This document shows positions 33,838 to 44,422 of a DNA stretch of 64,000 bases, one piece after another; positions within the stretch are counted from its first letter, which is position 1, and each line of letters begins with the position of its first letter. The position numbers and the translations under genes were made by a program. Origin of the DNA: Ophiobolus disseminans (taxonomy: Eukaryota; Ascomycota; Dothideomycetes; Pleosporales; Phaeosphaeriaceae); the NCBI GenBank assembly GCA_010093685.1, contig MU006223.1, forward strand, positions 454,228-518,227, in the 5' to 3' direction. The notes beneath the pieces were generated by a model. That model worked only from the letters and a program-made list of their open reading frames with translations, made no database searches and was not told where the DNA came from.

Positions 33838-36800
33838 ATGACGCCCATGGCTAAGATACGGGCGGTGCCGACCGCACTGCGATCGGCGACAGCCCGTGGC
33901 GAACATCGAGTCCCACGAGCGATATGCGCGATACAGACAAGAAGAAGCATTGCGACCAATGCCGCGATACGGGAACCCAGCGTCGACTTCCCCGGAGGAG
34001 TTCCGCCTGTGCAGACACCGCAGCGGAAGAGCGCGCTTGAGAAGCGCATAGCAGCCGTCAAGGAAGCGAAACCTTTTTCTGACTTTTTGACGGACACGTT
34101 CAGCAGGCAGCATGACTACCTGCGCATCAGCATCACGGAGCGGTGCAATCTGCGATGTCTGTACTGCATGCCCGAAGGTGCGCACACAAGCCTCGGCATA
34201 TCTGATTGAAGCCGCCTAATTAAGAGACAGAGGGCATCCCACTTTCGCCGGCCGAGCACATGCTCACCACGCCCGAGATCTTCTACCTCTCCTCGCTGTT
34301 CGTATCGCAAGGCGTCACCAAGATCCGCCTCACGGGCGGCGAACCCACCGTTCGTCGCGACATCGTCCCATTGATGCACCAAATCGGTAGTCTCCGCGCC
34401 AATGGCCTGCGAGAGCTCGCCCTCACCACGAATGGCATCGCTCTGCACAGGAAGTTGGATTCCATGGTCGAGGCTGGCTTGACAGGTGTCAACCTCAGCT
34501 TGGACACTCTCGATCCGTTCCAGTTCCAGATCATGACACGGCGCAACGGCTTCGAGGCTGTCATGAAGTCGATAAATCGCATCCTCGAGATGAACAAACT
34601 GGGCGCGAATGTCAAGCTCAAGGTCAATTGCGTAGTCATGCGCGGGCTAAACGAACGCGAGATCATACCATTCGTAGAGATGGGCCGCGAAAAAGAGATT
34701 GAAGTACGCTTCATCGAGTACATGCCCTTCGGCGGCAACAAGTGGAGCCAGGGTAAGATGATCAGCTACCAGGAGATGCTCGACATCATCCGGACCAAGT
34801 ACCCTGATCTGAGGCGCGTTGCCGGTCACAAGAACGACACAAGCAAAACCTTCGAGGTGCCTGGCTTTGTAGGCAAGGTTGGCTTCATCTCGAGCATGAC
34901 GAACGACTTCTGCGGCACCTGCAACCGACTACGGATAACAAGCGACGGCAATCTCAAGGTCTGCCTACATGGCAATGCCGAGGTGTCACTTCGCGACGTG
35001 CTTCGACAAGGTAACGACGGCCGGCCCATCGACCAAGAAGCATTCGAACGCATCAAGCAACTCGAGATGGACCGTCACGAGGGTCGACTCAGCGACGAAA
35101 CTGTCCTTGGTTGGGGCGAGCGAGAGCGCGAGCTACTCGACGTTGTTGGCGCAGCCGTAAAGCGCAAGGCTGAAAAGCACGCTGATATGGGCGACCTTGA
35201 GAACATGACGAACCGGCCGATGATTCTAATTGGTGGGTGAACTTGCTCTTGCATTTTGTTACGACTGGTCACGGCTGGATGACTTATGATACCTTGGTGG
35301 TCACTGCATAGGCGGCGTTTGAGCATTTCCTCCGTTATGATCCTACACTGTCGTTCTATGTAAAGTGTCTGGCTATATACAGCAATCACATACCCCATCG
35401 TTACCTCGTTACACCTTTGGGTTCTCGTGATGTGCAGTGCTAACTAACGCAGGTAAGAAGAATGCGGCCAGTAGCGCCTATCGACAACGAGCGGAACGTC
35501 AGCATCTTCTCGCAACATCAAGATATAGATCGTATTCTCCAACGCTTTTGAGGCCTTCACTGCTATCGTATGCGGCTCTCGACACACCATCTTCGCCCAT
35601 CACCGTTTCAGCTCGCGCTTTTTCGACGAGTACGGTAACATCTGGGGAAGAATCACATCTCAACGTGAAAGTTGACGAGACCAAGGACGGAGCTGAAAAG
35701 TCACATGCCTTAGATTCTCCATCAGACCAGGCCCCTTTCCTAGCCGTATGGAAATTTGGCGTCGAGAAAGCTGCTCTTCCACCGAACCTCGAGGCAGTCC
35801 GGCAGAAATACAGCTTGGTTGACCCTATGTATAACGATTATTGGAGGTTTGCTGCTGCGACTCATCTGATCGGGAAATATCGGCCTGTACGCGCGACATT
35901 AAGAGCTCGTCGCAAGCTCCGCTATATTGGAATCCAAAGAATGGGGCCATCCGGCGCCGAGAGCGATGTATTTGACCATACATTTCTGATGCGTGAAGCT
36001 CAAGAAATTGGCAAAGGAATGAGTGCAGAGGGAAAGTCAAAGAAGCCCATCAGTAAGGCTGCAGCTGAAGAACAGGCTCTGGAAGCTTACAAACAGGCAA
36101 TGCAGGATCAGGCCGCCGCTGACCAGCAATTTTTGAAGATCAAGGCTGCTGCTGATGAGAAGGTAAAAGTAGTAGCGGCGGTCTCTCATCATGATGGCTC
36201 AGGAGAGCTTGTGGATGACTCGTCGGTCCAGGTCGAACCTGAATGGGAGACTAAGCGTCGACAAACCCAGCATCTGATTGCCGATGTCCGGGCAAATCGC
36301 CCGAAAAGGGTTTTGATTGAGGAGGTGGCCAGCAAAATTCAGGGCTTACAAGGGCAGATCAAACGGCAGGAAAACATCGATGCAACTGTCGGTTCAAAAG
36401 AGCAGGAAACGACCCACAGATCTGCGCCCGAAGCAGACAACGAGCACAAAGAGGACACACCTAGTAAGGAACGCCGCTGGCGGCAGCGGAAGAAAGCCAA
36501 AAAACTTCAGGAAAAGCTGTATGCAAAATCAGAGGAGGTACAAATACAGACTAAACAAGACGCCGAGATCAGCGAGTTGAGGCCAGTATTAGAGTCGTAC
36601 AAGGAGAAGTTAGCTGAACTCGGCACGTACAAGACGCAGCTGAAGGAGTTCCAAGCCAAGGAAATGGGAAGGTTCGATAAGATACATAAACTAAAGCAAC
36701 AAAGAGAAGAGCTGGCAAAGAAGAAAGGAGAGTTAGAGCAGCAGATCGTGACAGAAGACAATACAAAGGTGGTACCCAATCGCAAGGCGCGAAGGGAGCA

Positions 36801-38286
36801 GGCACTGAAAGAGAAGGAGAAGTCTTTCGAATTGGGCGATATCTTGGATGTTGCCGTTAGTAGGATTGCGCCTGCGAACGCTGCTCGAGAGGAGCGGTCT
36901 CGATTGCCACAAATCATGAACCAAGGCTCTTCAACGACAAGAAACGTGTCAGCTACTTTACCAACTGACCGGTTCTCAATTACAACACCGGAGCGTGTAC
37001 CGTCACAAAGAGGCCCGGATACACAGGGAAGCCAGGATCAAGACCCGTTCTCTTCTCGACCTGAGCAAGCGAGTCCCACACGTCGAGCGAGTGACAGTCT
37101 ACGTCTCAGCATACCCACAAGCGGTGAGATATCCATCGATTCGGATCTGACCGTCTCCATCAATGGCGAGACCCACGAGCTCCAGTCCCAAATCTTCCAG
37201 CTGCACCAACGCCTCAAGTCGTCCTACCCGCGCATCGACACCCTTCCGTACGATGTGTGGGAAAGCGAGAACCGCAAGACTCTGCAGACGTGGCTCAAGA
37301 TCATGGTCAAGAGATGGCAGACACGGTTTGACGACGTCAACGAGAATCAACATACAGACCATGTCGAGCCGCAAGTCAAAGCCGTGCTAGATCAGATGGT
37401 TCGCGATTACGATCTCAGCAATGAGGCTGCGGAGCGCATGGCGATTAAGTGGGTGGAAGTGTTCAACCACCGCGGTGACATGGCGGGTGATGCAGAGGGT
37501 ACGATTGACTGGGATGAGTTTGACGCCGGTGGTATGAACTTTTTGAAGAACGACGATGTAGAAGTGGAGGAAGTCGAACATGCGTGGCAGACCACTGTTT
37601 CCGCCGATGACAAAATTTCCACAGACGACACACCCAACAAAAGATCAACCCCATCCTCGAAATTCGAACACACCGCAAAACGCCTATACTCAACTTCATC
37701 CCGCCCACCACCTGCAAACCCAGATCCCAAAGCCTCAGAACAGTCGTCCCTTCCCCACCTCACACCCACCGGCTCCGCACACATGGTCAGCGTGTCGTCT
37801 AAACCGCACACAGTCCGCACCGCCATCGCAGTCGGAACAGTATACTTCAGCAACCCCACACCGCTATCTCTCATACGCAGCAACGCGTTAAAAAAAGGCG
37901 ACGTCCTCAGCGTGTCGCGCATAGCAGGCATCATGGCCGCCAAGAAATGTCCAGACATTATACCCCTCTGCCACCCGATTGCGCTGACACACGTCGGCGT
38001 CGAACTAAAAGCCTTCTCTTCGCCCAGAAGTGAGGATGAAGGTGGGAGTAAGGGCGCGGATATGGGCCACGGCAGCGTTGCCATCGAAGCTGTTGTTTCG
38101 TGTACGGGGCCTACGGGCGTGGAAATGGAGGCGTTGACGAGCGTTATGGGTGCGGCGTTGAGTGTGGTAGATATGTGTAAGGCGGTGGATAAGTTTCAGC
38201 GCGTACAGGATGTTAGGGTTGTATTGAAGGAGGGGGGACGGAGTGGGGAATGGAGGGAGGAGGGGTGGGAGAGGTGGCAAAAATGA
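33838..38286 (+). CDS. cnxABC: Molybdenum cofactor biosynthesis MoaA-MoaC fusion (cnxABC/MOCS1 type)
   Basis: Exons 33838-34177, 34231-35232 and 35453-38286 (introns 53 and 220 bp) give 1391 residues. MoaA part: mitochondrial-like N-terminus, radical-SAM cluster CNLRCLYCMP (Cys near 103, 107, 110), LTGGEPTVR and the second Fe-S motif FCGTCNRLRITSDGNLKVC. MoaC part (about 1214-1391): AGIMAAKKCPDIIPLCHPI and MCKAVDKF. Together they convert GTP to cyclic pyranopterin monophosphate. Between them lie about 765 residues of unrecognised, partly coiled-coil sequence with an Arg/Ser-rich start (ARAFSTST). If the 220-bp intron is retained, MoaA ends MILIGG and stops at 35240 (449 residues), keeping the Gly-Gly tail required by this family. 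Splicing removes the second Gly and fuses the parts. No in-frame ATG precedes the insert for about 100 codons, which supports fusion. Confidence 0.9.
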
Positions 38287-40265
38287 GGGGTGAGGGGGAG
38301 GGATGTGGACGTGTAAGATAGGTAGTGTTTGGTCACAACATGTAGCGTACGTAAGAAAACCGTCCAATCTCGAATTGCCAAGTGGAGTCAAATGAACGGC
38401 GGATCTAAGATACACAAATCTAGCATCAAGATGCTAAACTACGTGGAAATCAGTATATGGCACGATTCAAGATGCTCCGAACGGACTGTTCGACGCTTTA
38501 CGTGTAAGTGCATATATGGACGAGCGTAGGCCTAGTCAGTATCTTTTACCACACAACTCTGGCACTTCTCCGCCGACAGCGTGGCGCTTGCAACGACACT
38601 TGCGACCGCACCATGCAGCTAGCATCGCGATGCAAGTGTTGAAAATAGAATATAAGTCTCAGGCGGGATGGCGCTGCATCCATAAGCAGCGATGTTTTCC
38701 CTGGACTTGTTGTCCCGAATCCCGTTTCGTAAACGACGAGCTTTTAGCCGCGACGACGATGGTGTTGAACTCGAGGTGCTCGGTACAGCGGGGCAGATGT
38801 CGCGCAGAGCGATGTTTAGGCAAGAACTAGTACGTCGCTATCGTTGTGCGCTTTGGTCGATTGAGTGGGATGTTGACGTGCAGCAGGCAGTGCACCTACA
38901 ATGTGCAGATTATGCGCGAAGCTGGAGTGCGACGCCGGGACTGCGTTGGAGGATGAGCATGTAGCAAGCGAATGAATCGGGACGGTCGTGTTGTACCCGG
39001 GCTCGACACAATCACAATGCTTTTACACACGTCACACGTTACATTTTGATACCATGTGGCGCGGTGTGATACGGCAACGTGTTCTAGAAGGTCGGACGTG
39101 TTGCAATACTGAGCAATGGTGCTTGGCTGCTTGTTCCCTAGGGAATTCACATTGTCACAATCCTTCGACCAAAAAGAGGGCAAAGGAGATTCTGGCACAG
39201 GATCGAACGCGTGACTCGGCAAAAAGAAAGCCCATCCTGAACACCTTTGAAACAGTACTCTGCAAGCTCGACTAGAGTAGGATACACCGTTATTACAGGC
39301 ACGAACGCTCTGGACTTTTTGGAAAGATTTCTGTATCAATTATTATATATATGAAACATCTGCTGCGCGCTCTACCTTGATGAGATGCTGGATCTGGTAA
39401 AGGAGCTCGATTCCGTGGAGCGTGTTGCTAAGGAGGGGGACTTGGAGGTGATGCGCTAGGTTTCGAATTCTGGAACTATTTTCGACACGAGATGCGGAGA
39501 TAACACATTTGATGAACGTATCTGTCGTGTCAATGCATCTTAACGAAAACATCCGTAGTAGTCCTTTGCACATGATAGAACGTTCTTACTCCTCAAATTA
39601 GTTCACAACATATTCTCTCTTGAGATCTCGACGTTTCTCACCCTACTGTACCATGGGAAACCCAAGCTCATTTCGTATACCAATTCCACTTATTGTCACC
39701 GTGTTCGCCACCATATTGCGGATATTTCTAATGGTCGCTGTGCGTTTGCGAACAACGAAGACGGGCGCACTATATTATGCCTGATTATAGGTATGCTGCT
39801 AGCAAGATAAGTAGTTGGATGGCGAAAGAAGTGGAGAAGGAGTGCAGATGGCGGTGTGTTGGGGAAAATGGTAATGCGTTGAATATAAGGTGGGTTGGAA
39901 AAGAGTGGTATCGAGTGGGGTAGATACAGCATAGATGATCATAATGGAGAAAATGTGGTCGAGAATATATGGATCGCTATTGATGGTGTGCAAACAATAG
40001 GTTTGTTGAGTAGGCAACACAATTGGGCCGTTTATGCGTGTGATATGGTAATCCTCCTACTCGGCTACATATTGTCTCCGTTCTACTCTTAAGAAATATT
40101 CCAACGAGCGATTCGCGATTAAGCGTTGTTGAGCTCTGGAGGAAATCTGCAAAAACTTTGGGACCGAGACACAAGCACCAACAACTTTGGAAAACAACCT
40201 TGGAAGCCACAACACACGCACAGTGCAAGATCCCAACCTCAACGCCAAACTCAAAAAGTCCTGCA
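38287..40265. other. Gene-poor stretch
   Basis: About 2 kb with no recognised gene. A 43-codon frame at 39653-39784 (+) starts MGNPSSFRIPIPLIVTVF and encodes one hydrophobic helix; it could be a small membrane protein but has no other support. Frames at 38516-38964 and 39343-39573 have no recognisable content. Confidence 0.3.
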
Positions 40266-40658
40266 ATGCGTCCCTACACGACCCTCTGCATCGCCACAGC
40301 TGCTCTTACCAGCGCAAAAAGCCACACTTCTTCAGATAAGGAAATGCAACTTGAGCATCGCAACACACATTCACGAGATTTCACCGTTACAAAGTCAAAC
40401 AACAACGATGTCGAAGGTCGACACATCGCAGGCGAGAAGACGTCCATGGAAATGATCATTTCGAAGAAAGTTGGGCACGGGTTACAGGAAGCTGGCGGGG
40501 TTGTTGAGATTCCTAAGCGCAGCCATGACCAGAATGAGCAGGACGAGGATACCGAAGATACGTTGGAGACGGAAGCTGTGAAGGAGAAAAAGATGGATGC
40601 CCGAGATTGCAGCAGACCCGGAGAATGTAGAGAAAAGCAAGGGTGCCCGGTTATGTGA
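40266..40658 (+). CDS. Small secreted protein ending in a CaaX-like tetrapeptide
   Basis: A 130-residue frame begins with a signal peptide (MRPYTTLCIATAALTSAKSH, cleavage probably near Ala17). The mature part is hydrophilic, rich in Lys, Glu, Asp and Ser, with a dibasic IPKRSHD site. It ends in a Cys-spaced tail, DCSRPGECREKQGCPVM, whose last four residues (CPVM) have the form of a CaaX box. The second gene downstream shares the signal-peptide-end LTSAK. The third shares a Cys-rich tail ending CVIL. The three genes look like a small diverged secreted family. Possible roles are effector-like or pheromone-like, which is speculation. Confidence 0.55.
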   Translation: MRPYTTLCIATAALTSAKSHTSSDKEMQLEHRNTHSRDFTVTKSNNNDVEGRHIAGEKTSMEMIISKKVGHGLQEAGGVVEIPKRSHDQNEQDEDTEDTLETEAVKEKKMDARDCSRPGECREKQGCPVM

Positions 40659-41188
40659 GGAAAGGGAATATCAGGAAGTGCGGATTAGGGATGTGTTATC
40701 GTTCTAGGGAAGGAGCTGAAGTAACGTGATGTTGGTGCGTTGAGTAAAATAGCGCGCACTAACAGATCCTAAATGATTCAGAGCCTTATTTGTCTACTCC
40801 ATTTGGTCGACGTGTTGCACCGTAGCGCTTATGTTCGGCAAAGTCGCGACGTAGCCATGGTTCACCATGACCCTGAAGCCGCTACCAACCTTAGAACGCA
40901 AAGGCCTGATATCTCTGCCCCATGAACTATGCGAACAGCTATAGTTTAGCATCTTGCCAGTACCGTGGTACCTTATCCCGCACCCAGAAGTTATTCCCAG
41001 GCATGCATGTAAAAGCATCGCCCAAGTGCGCAATTATCTGTCCTGCAACAACACACACTTCCAAGTCCCTACTCCCCATTTTCCAACAAACAACCCCACA
41101 ATACCCACACACCAAGACAGACAAGTGAACCGTCTCCTCAACCGCCTCCAAACTCACAACCTAACACCCACCCCCAGCAACAGCAACA
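40659..41188. other. Spacer between small secreted-protein genes
   Basis: No gene. The last 100 bases are a CA-rich leader (CCAACACCC-type sequence) typical for highly expressed fungal genes. Confidence 0.35.
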
Positions 41189-41422
41189 ATGCACCTTCCA
41201 ACAATACTCCTCGTCGTTGCCGCCGCCCTCGCGCTCACAAGCGCGAAGGACGAGCAAAACAACAAGCCGACGCTCTACCCCGAGTGTTGGAGGCCACGCT
41301 TAAGGTTCGCTCGCACCAACGCTGCTGTAGTTGTTGTCGGCAAGGTGGACACCGAGAAACCTGAAGGCGACAACGGAGTCGACTCCAAGCCCTGGCCTGA
41401 TTATCCTGATCATTGCTACTAG
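41189..41422 (+). CDS. Small secreted protein
   Basis: A 77-residue frame with a clear signal peptide (MHLPTILLVVAAALALTSAK). The mature chain is short, basic then acidic, with Cys at two positions (PECWRP and the penultimate residue in DHCY). A good start context (CAACA before ATG) and a long CA-rich leader support expression. The signal-peptide end LTSAK is shared with the gene 0.5 kb upstream. No known family. Confidence 0.5.
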   Translation: MHLPTILLVVAAALALTSAKDEQNNKPTLYPECWRPRLRFARTNAAVVVVGKVDTEKPEGDNGVDSKPWPDYPDHCY

Positions 41423-41852
41423 ATCGGGACCTTGGGAGGCTATATGAGAGGCGTGGTGAGGTTCAGATGATTTGAGGCTTGGTGTGGAGGGATAAGGAGG
41501 GATAAAGATAGGATGGAGATGGTGCTACTAGGAGATGTGTATGCGCCCAACGCCCAGCTTAGAAGCTTGATATAGTTTAGAGGACACATACTCCTAGCCA
41601 TCCTCACGGCGTAAACTAGGAAGTAAATTCCCCACAGAAAATATCACATAATCCCGCAACCTCGTATCACAATCACATCACACATCACATCACATCGAGG
41701 AAACATTTCCAACGCACAATCTCTCCCTCCTTCTCTACCTAGATGAAGTATAAAATCCCAAGTTCACATACCCCCATCTCTCATCCTCCTATCATCCACC
41801 ACTCATCGCTTATCACATCAATCTTCCCTTCCCAGCAACGCCTAACACCACA
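41423..41852. other. Spacer between small secreted-protein genes
   Basis: No gene. It includes a CACAT/CATCA-rich run at about 41665-41700 (ATCACATCACACATCACATC) and a CT-rich leader. Confidence 0.35.
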
Positions 41853-42161
41853 ATGCGTTCCTCAACCATCCTCCTCATCGCAACATGCGCTCTCGCAGCA
41901 CCTATTTCCTCCCCCGACCACAACAACGTATCGAGCCTCGAACCTGCGATTCCTGATCTACATACGAATCCCACTTCTACGACAACGGAGATGAAGTCCG
42001 ATCTCATCGAGTTGACGCATATGAAGGAAAGCGTTGGCATGGACGCTGAGATGGGAGATAAGAGTATGAAGGAGGGCAAGGATGGCAAGGATGGAATGGA
42101 GATGCAGAAAACGCGAGATTATTGTCTTGATGGGCAGTGTGGGCCTTGTGTCATTCTGTGA
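41853..42161 (+). CDS. Small secreted protein with C-terminal CVIL
   Basis: A 102-residue frame with signal peptide MRSSTILLIATCALAAPISS. The mature part is Lys/Met/Glu-rich (MKEGKDGKDGMEM) and ends DYCLDGQCGPCVIL. The last four residues fit a CaaX box of the geranylgeranyl type, and the Cys spacing (CLDGQCGPC) also fits disulfide formation. These readings conflict, because prenylation is cytosolic and a signal peptide sends the protein to the ER. The tail resembles that of the gene at 40266. Context CAACA before ATG is good. Confidence 0.55.
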   Translation: MRSSTILLIATCALAAPISSPDHNNVSSLEPAIPDLHTNPTSTTTEMKSDLIELTHMKESVGMDAEMGDKSMKEGKDGKDGMEMQKTRDYCLDGQCGPCVIL

Positions 42162-42414
42162 AGAGATGGGTGGGAAGGGGGGCGGGAAGGAGGGATGGCA
42201 AGACGGAAAAAGTCGTGTTTTTGAATGTTATTACTATTATGTTTTTTGTTGTCGTGATTACCTCCATTTGAAACATCTCTCTCTCAGGTACGCGGACAGC
42301 AAGTCATGCCATACTATGCTGTGTCATTCATACCACACTATGCTGTGTCGTTCATACATACATCCCATCCATCATATACCCATCCTCACACAAATCGTGA
42401 ACCGCGCATGAACT

Positions 42415-43683
42415 CTACATAAAGCCCCACCCCTCCATACGATGCCGCACAGCAGCGCGAAACACGCCTCGCCGCGACACACCACGCGATTCCTTTTCCA
42501 TCTCCTTAACTGCCTGACCCAAACTCGCAAAATACGGCACCATCTTGTCACCAAAGCTGTCAATGCAGTGCCTCAAACCACCGTCATCGTTGTGCAGCTC
42601 GTCCTTGATGATCGCCTCAACGAAGCACTTGACCGCATGACTTCCGGGCGGTCCAACAGAGCCTAGTTTCTTCGGCTGCAGATCAGACATCTTGCCCTCG
42701 TTCTTGGCGACTTCGGTAACGACAGACAGGTCCGAGAAGTCAAACGTATCAGAGTCGTGGAGATCGTATTCTGTGGCGGGGCCCGTGAGGTGCGACCATG
42801 TGACGGGCCAGTTGATATCGTGCTGGCGCTTGAAGTCTGCGCGACCGAGGAAATATGTCGGGGTCGCGATGTTGTGGTCGAGTGGTGGCACGCTGCCGGA
42901 GAGGTTGATCGAGAACTGGACGCGCGGGTCTGAGATGGCGAGGGAGGTCGCGACTGTTCCGCCGAGGCCGTGGCCTACGACGGAGTAGTGCGATGTGTCG
43001 AGAGCGGAGCTGAACTTGACGTGTACGAACTTGTCGGACATTATCTTGGAGTCCTTGAGGCTCTCGAGTGCGAACTTTATGTCTTGGACGCGGATATCGA
43101 TGGCTTTAGTGATTGTCTCGTTCCACGCTGTGAGTGGGGAGAAGCTCGACAGGCCGGTGGAGCCGCTGTTGAAAGCGGTATCGGAGCCTGGGAACTCAGT
43201 GACGGAGGAGTCGTGGGGGTGGTCGATCAGTACGACTGCAACGTTGTTTGCGGTCATGTAGCGCGCGAGGTTGACATACAGCAGTCGGCTCGTGTCGGTT
43301 TGGGGCTCGAGGACGACGACTGGGATCTTAGAAGCATCCGTGGATTGTCGGGTACTGCAGCAGGCGTTGAAACCCATTTTCTCAAACACACCCTTCTTCT
43401 TATCGCCGAAGAACTGTTCGTTCGCGATCTCTGCGGTATGGCGACCCATGTAGGGTTGTTCGCACTCGCTGCTGCAGCTGGACGCGGGGACTGGCATGAA
43501 CAGGCTCACCATGATCTTGCGATCTCCACCATCCCACGGGTCCTTGCGGGACTTGTCGACGAGAGCAAAGGACGCGACTGCACCCTTCGATGGGTGTTTC
43601 GCGTCCGGCCCGGGAATGAGCAGGCCATGAACCTGGCTGAAGAAGGCGAGCAAGATAACGAGGAGGAAACCGAGTGTAGCCAT
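42415..43683 (-). CDS. Secreted alpha/beta hydrolase-like protein, catalytic residues apparently lost
   Basis: Single exon, 422 residues, with signal peptide MATLGFLLVILLAFFSQVHG. The fold resembles fungal PAF-acetylhydrolase-like proteins: KIPVVVLEPQ, a strand-turn MTANNVAVVLIDHPHDSS, the nucleophile elbow and INLSGSVPPLD. At the elbow the sequence is VVGHGLGGTVAT (residues 235-246), so the expected Ser of GHSxGG is Gly239. Where relatives have HxxFxD the sequence is TFDFSD (near 313), so the catalytic His also seems absent. The reading frame is intact and codon use is normal, so this looks like a maintained pseudoenzyme, perhaps binding lipid or protein outside the cell. A different nucleophile position is possible but I see none. 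Confidence 0.8.
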   Translation of the reverse strand: MATLGFLLVILLAFFSQVHGLLIPGPDAKHPSKGAVASFALVDKSRKDPWDGGDRKIMVSLFMPVPASSCSSECEQPYMGRHTAEIANEQFFGDKKKGVFEKMGFNACCSTRQSTDASKIPVVVLEPQTDTSRLLYVNLARYMTANNVAVVLIDHPHDSSVTEFPGSDTAFNSGSTGLSSFSPLTAWNETITKAIDIRVQDIKFALESLKDSKIMSDKFVHVKFSSALDTSHYSVVGHGLGGTVATSLAISDPRVQFSINLSGSVPPLDHNIATPTYFLGRADFKRQHDINWPVTWSHLTGPATEYDLHDSDTFDFSDLSVVTEVAKNEGKMSDLQPKKLGSVGPPGSHAVKCFVEAIIKDELHNDDGGLRHCIDSFGDKMVPYFASLGQAVKEMEKESRGVSRRGVFRAAVRHRMEGWGFM

Positions 43684-44047
43684 GACGAGGATGAACTGAG
43701 GTGATCATGTAATCGGTCGTTGCCCTAGAGGTCCGCTGTCGAGAGGGTAGAAGAGTTGAGGGTGCGGTGTTTGAGGTCGAGGCGAGGTCGGTGTGAGAGC
43801 GAACGCACAATTGAGGACTGGGGGTACTGGCGATATAGGCACGGGGTCACGCGCTAGACGCGAGCGTTTGCAAGGCAAACTGCTCATAGCGTAGTGTGAC
43901 AGAGGGAAAGGTGTTCAGATGTGAAAGAAATGATGGTCGAAGTGGTGATGGTGATGTGATGAGCTGGTCTGGTGACACTGAGGTATCACCCGCCCCAAGT
44001 CAGGTGTCCTACAGCACAATGTGACCTCTCCGTATTCTCCAACCCCC
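43684..44047. other. Intergenic region upstream of the hydrolase
   Basis: Hydrolase promoter side and 3' flank of the RNase H-fold gene. A short GATGGT/GGTGAT-rich run lies near 43930-43960. No gene. Confidence 0.35.
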
Positions 44048-44422
44048 CTAGCAAGGTATCTGCTTGTACTGCTCTTGGACCTTCTTGTATAGCTTCGCGT
44101 AGTTGAAAACTTTCGGAGGCTTTGGCAATACCTTGCTCCGGCGCCAAAGATGTCTTATCAGTGGTGCCTTTACCGAATCGTGATGACATGTATCCACCTT
44201 CCTAGGAAAGTGCGGCCTGTCTTCCAAGTGCATCTCGGCCAAGTCCGTCCTCAGCTGGCGTGCGTCTGCTTCCTGAGCTTCTTTCAAAGTCGGATGCGCA
44301 CGCCAGACGGTCCAGTCCTCGGATTCCTCATCATTATTTTCGAGTTTGAGTGCTGGTGCGACCCAGCAATTTCCTGTTCCCCATTGAAAGAACGGCTTGC
44401 TCAATCTCCAAAGTGCTTCTTC
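44048..44422 (-). pseudogene. In-frame continuation of the RNase H-fold gene after a stop codon
   Basis: Directly after the TGA of the upstream frame (44423-44425) the same frame stays open for 124 codons (EEALWRLSKPFFQWGTG... to VQEQYKQIPC). It is Trp- and Lys-rich and protein-like, without low complexity. It may be the lost C-terminus of the RNase H-fold protein (CGA or TGG to TGA) or simply unused sequence. The RNase H domain itself is complete without it. Confidence 0.4.

Noticed and set aside
39180..39215. T-loop-like GTTCGATCC on the minus strand suggesting a tRNA
   Set aside because: The T-stem has a mismatch and no matching acceptor, D or anticodon arms can be found at the right spacing.
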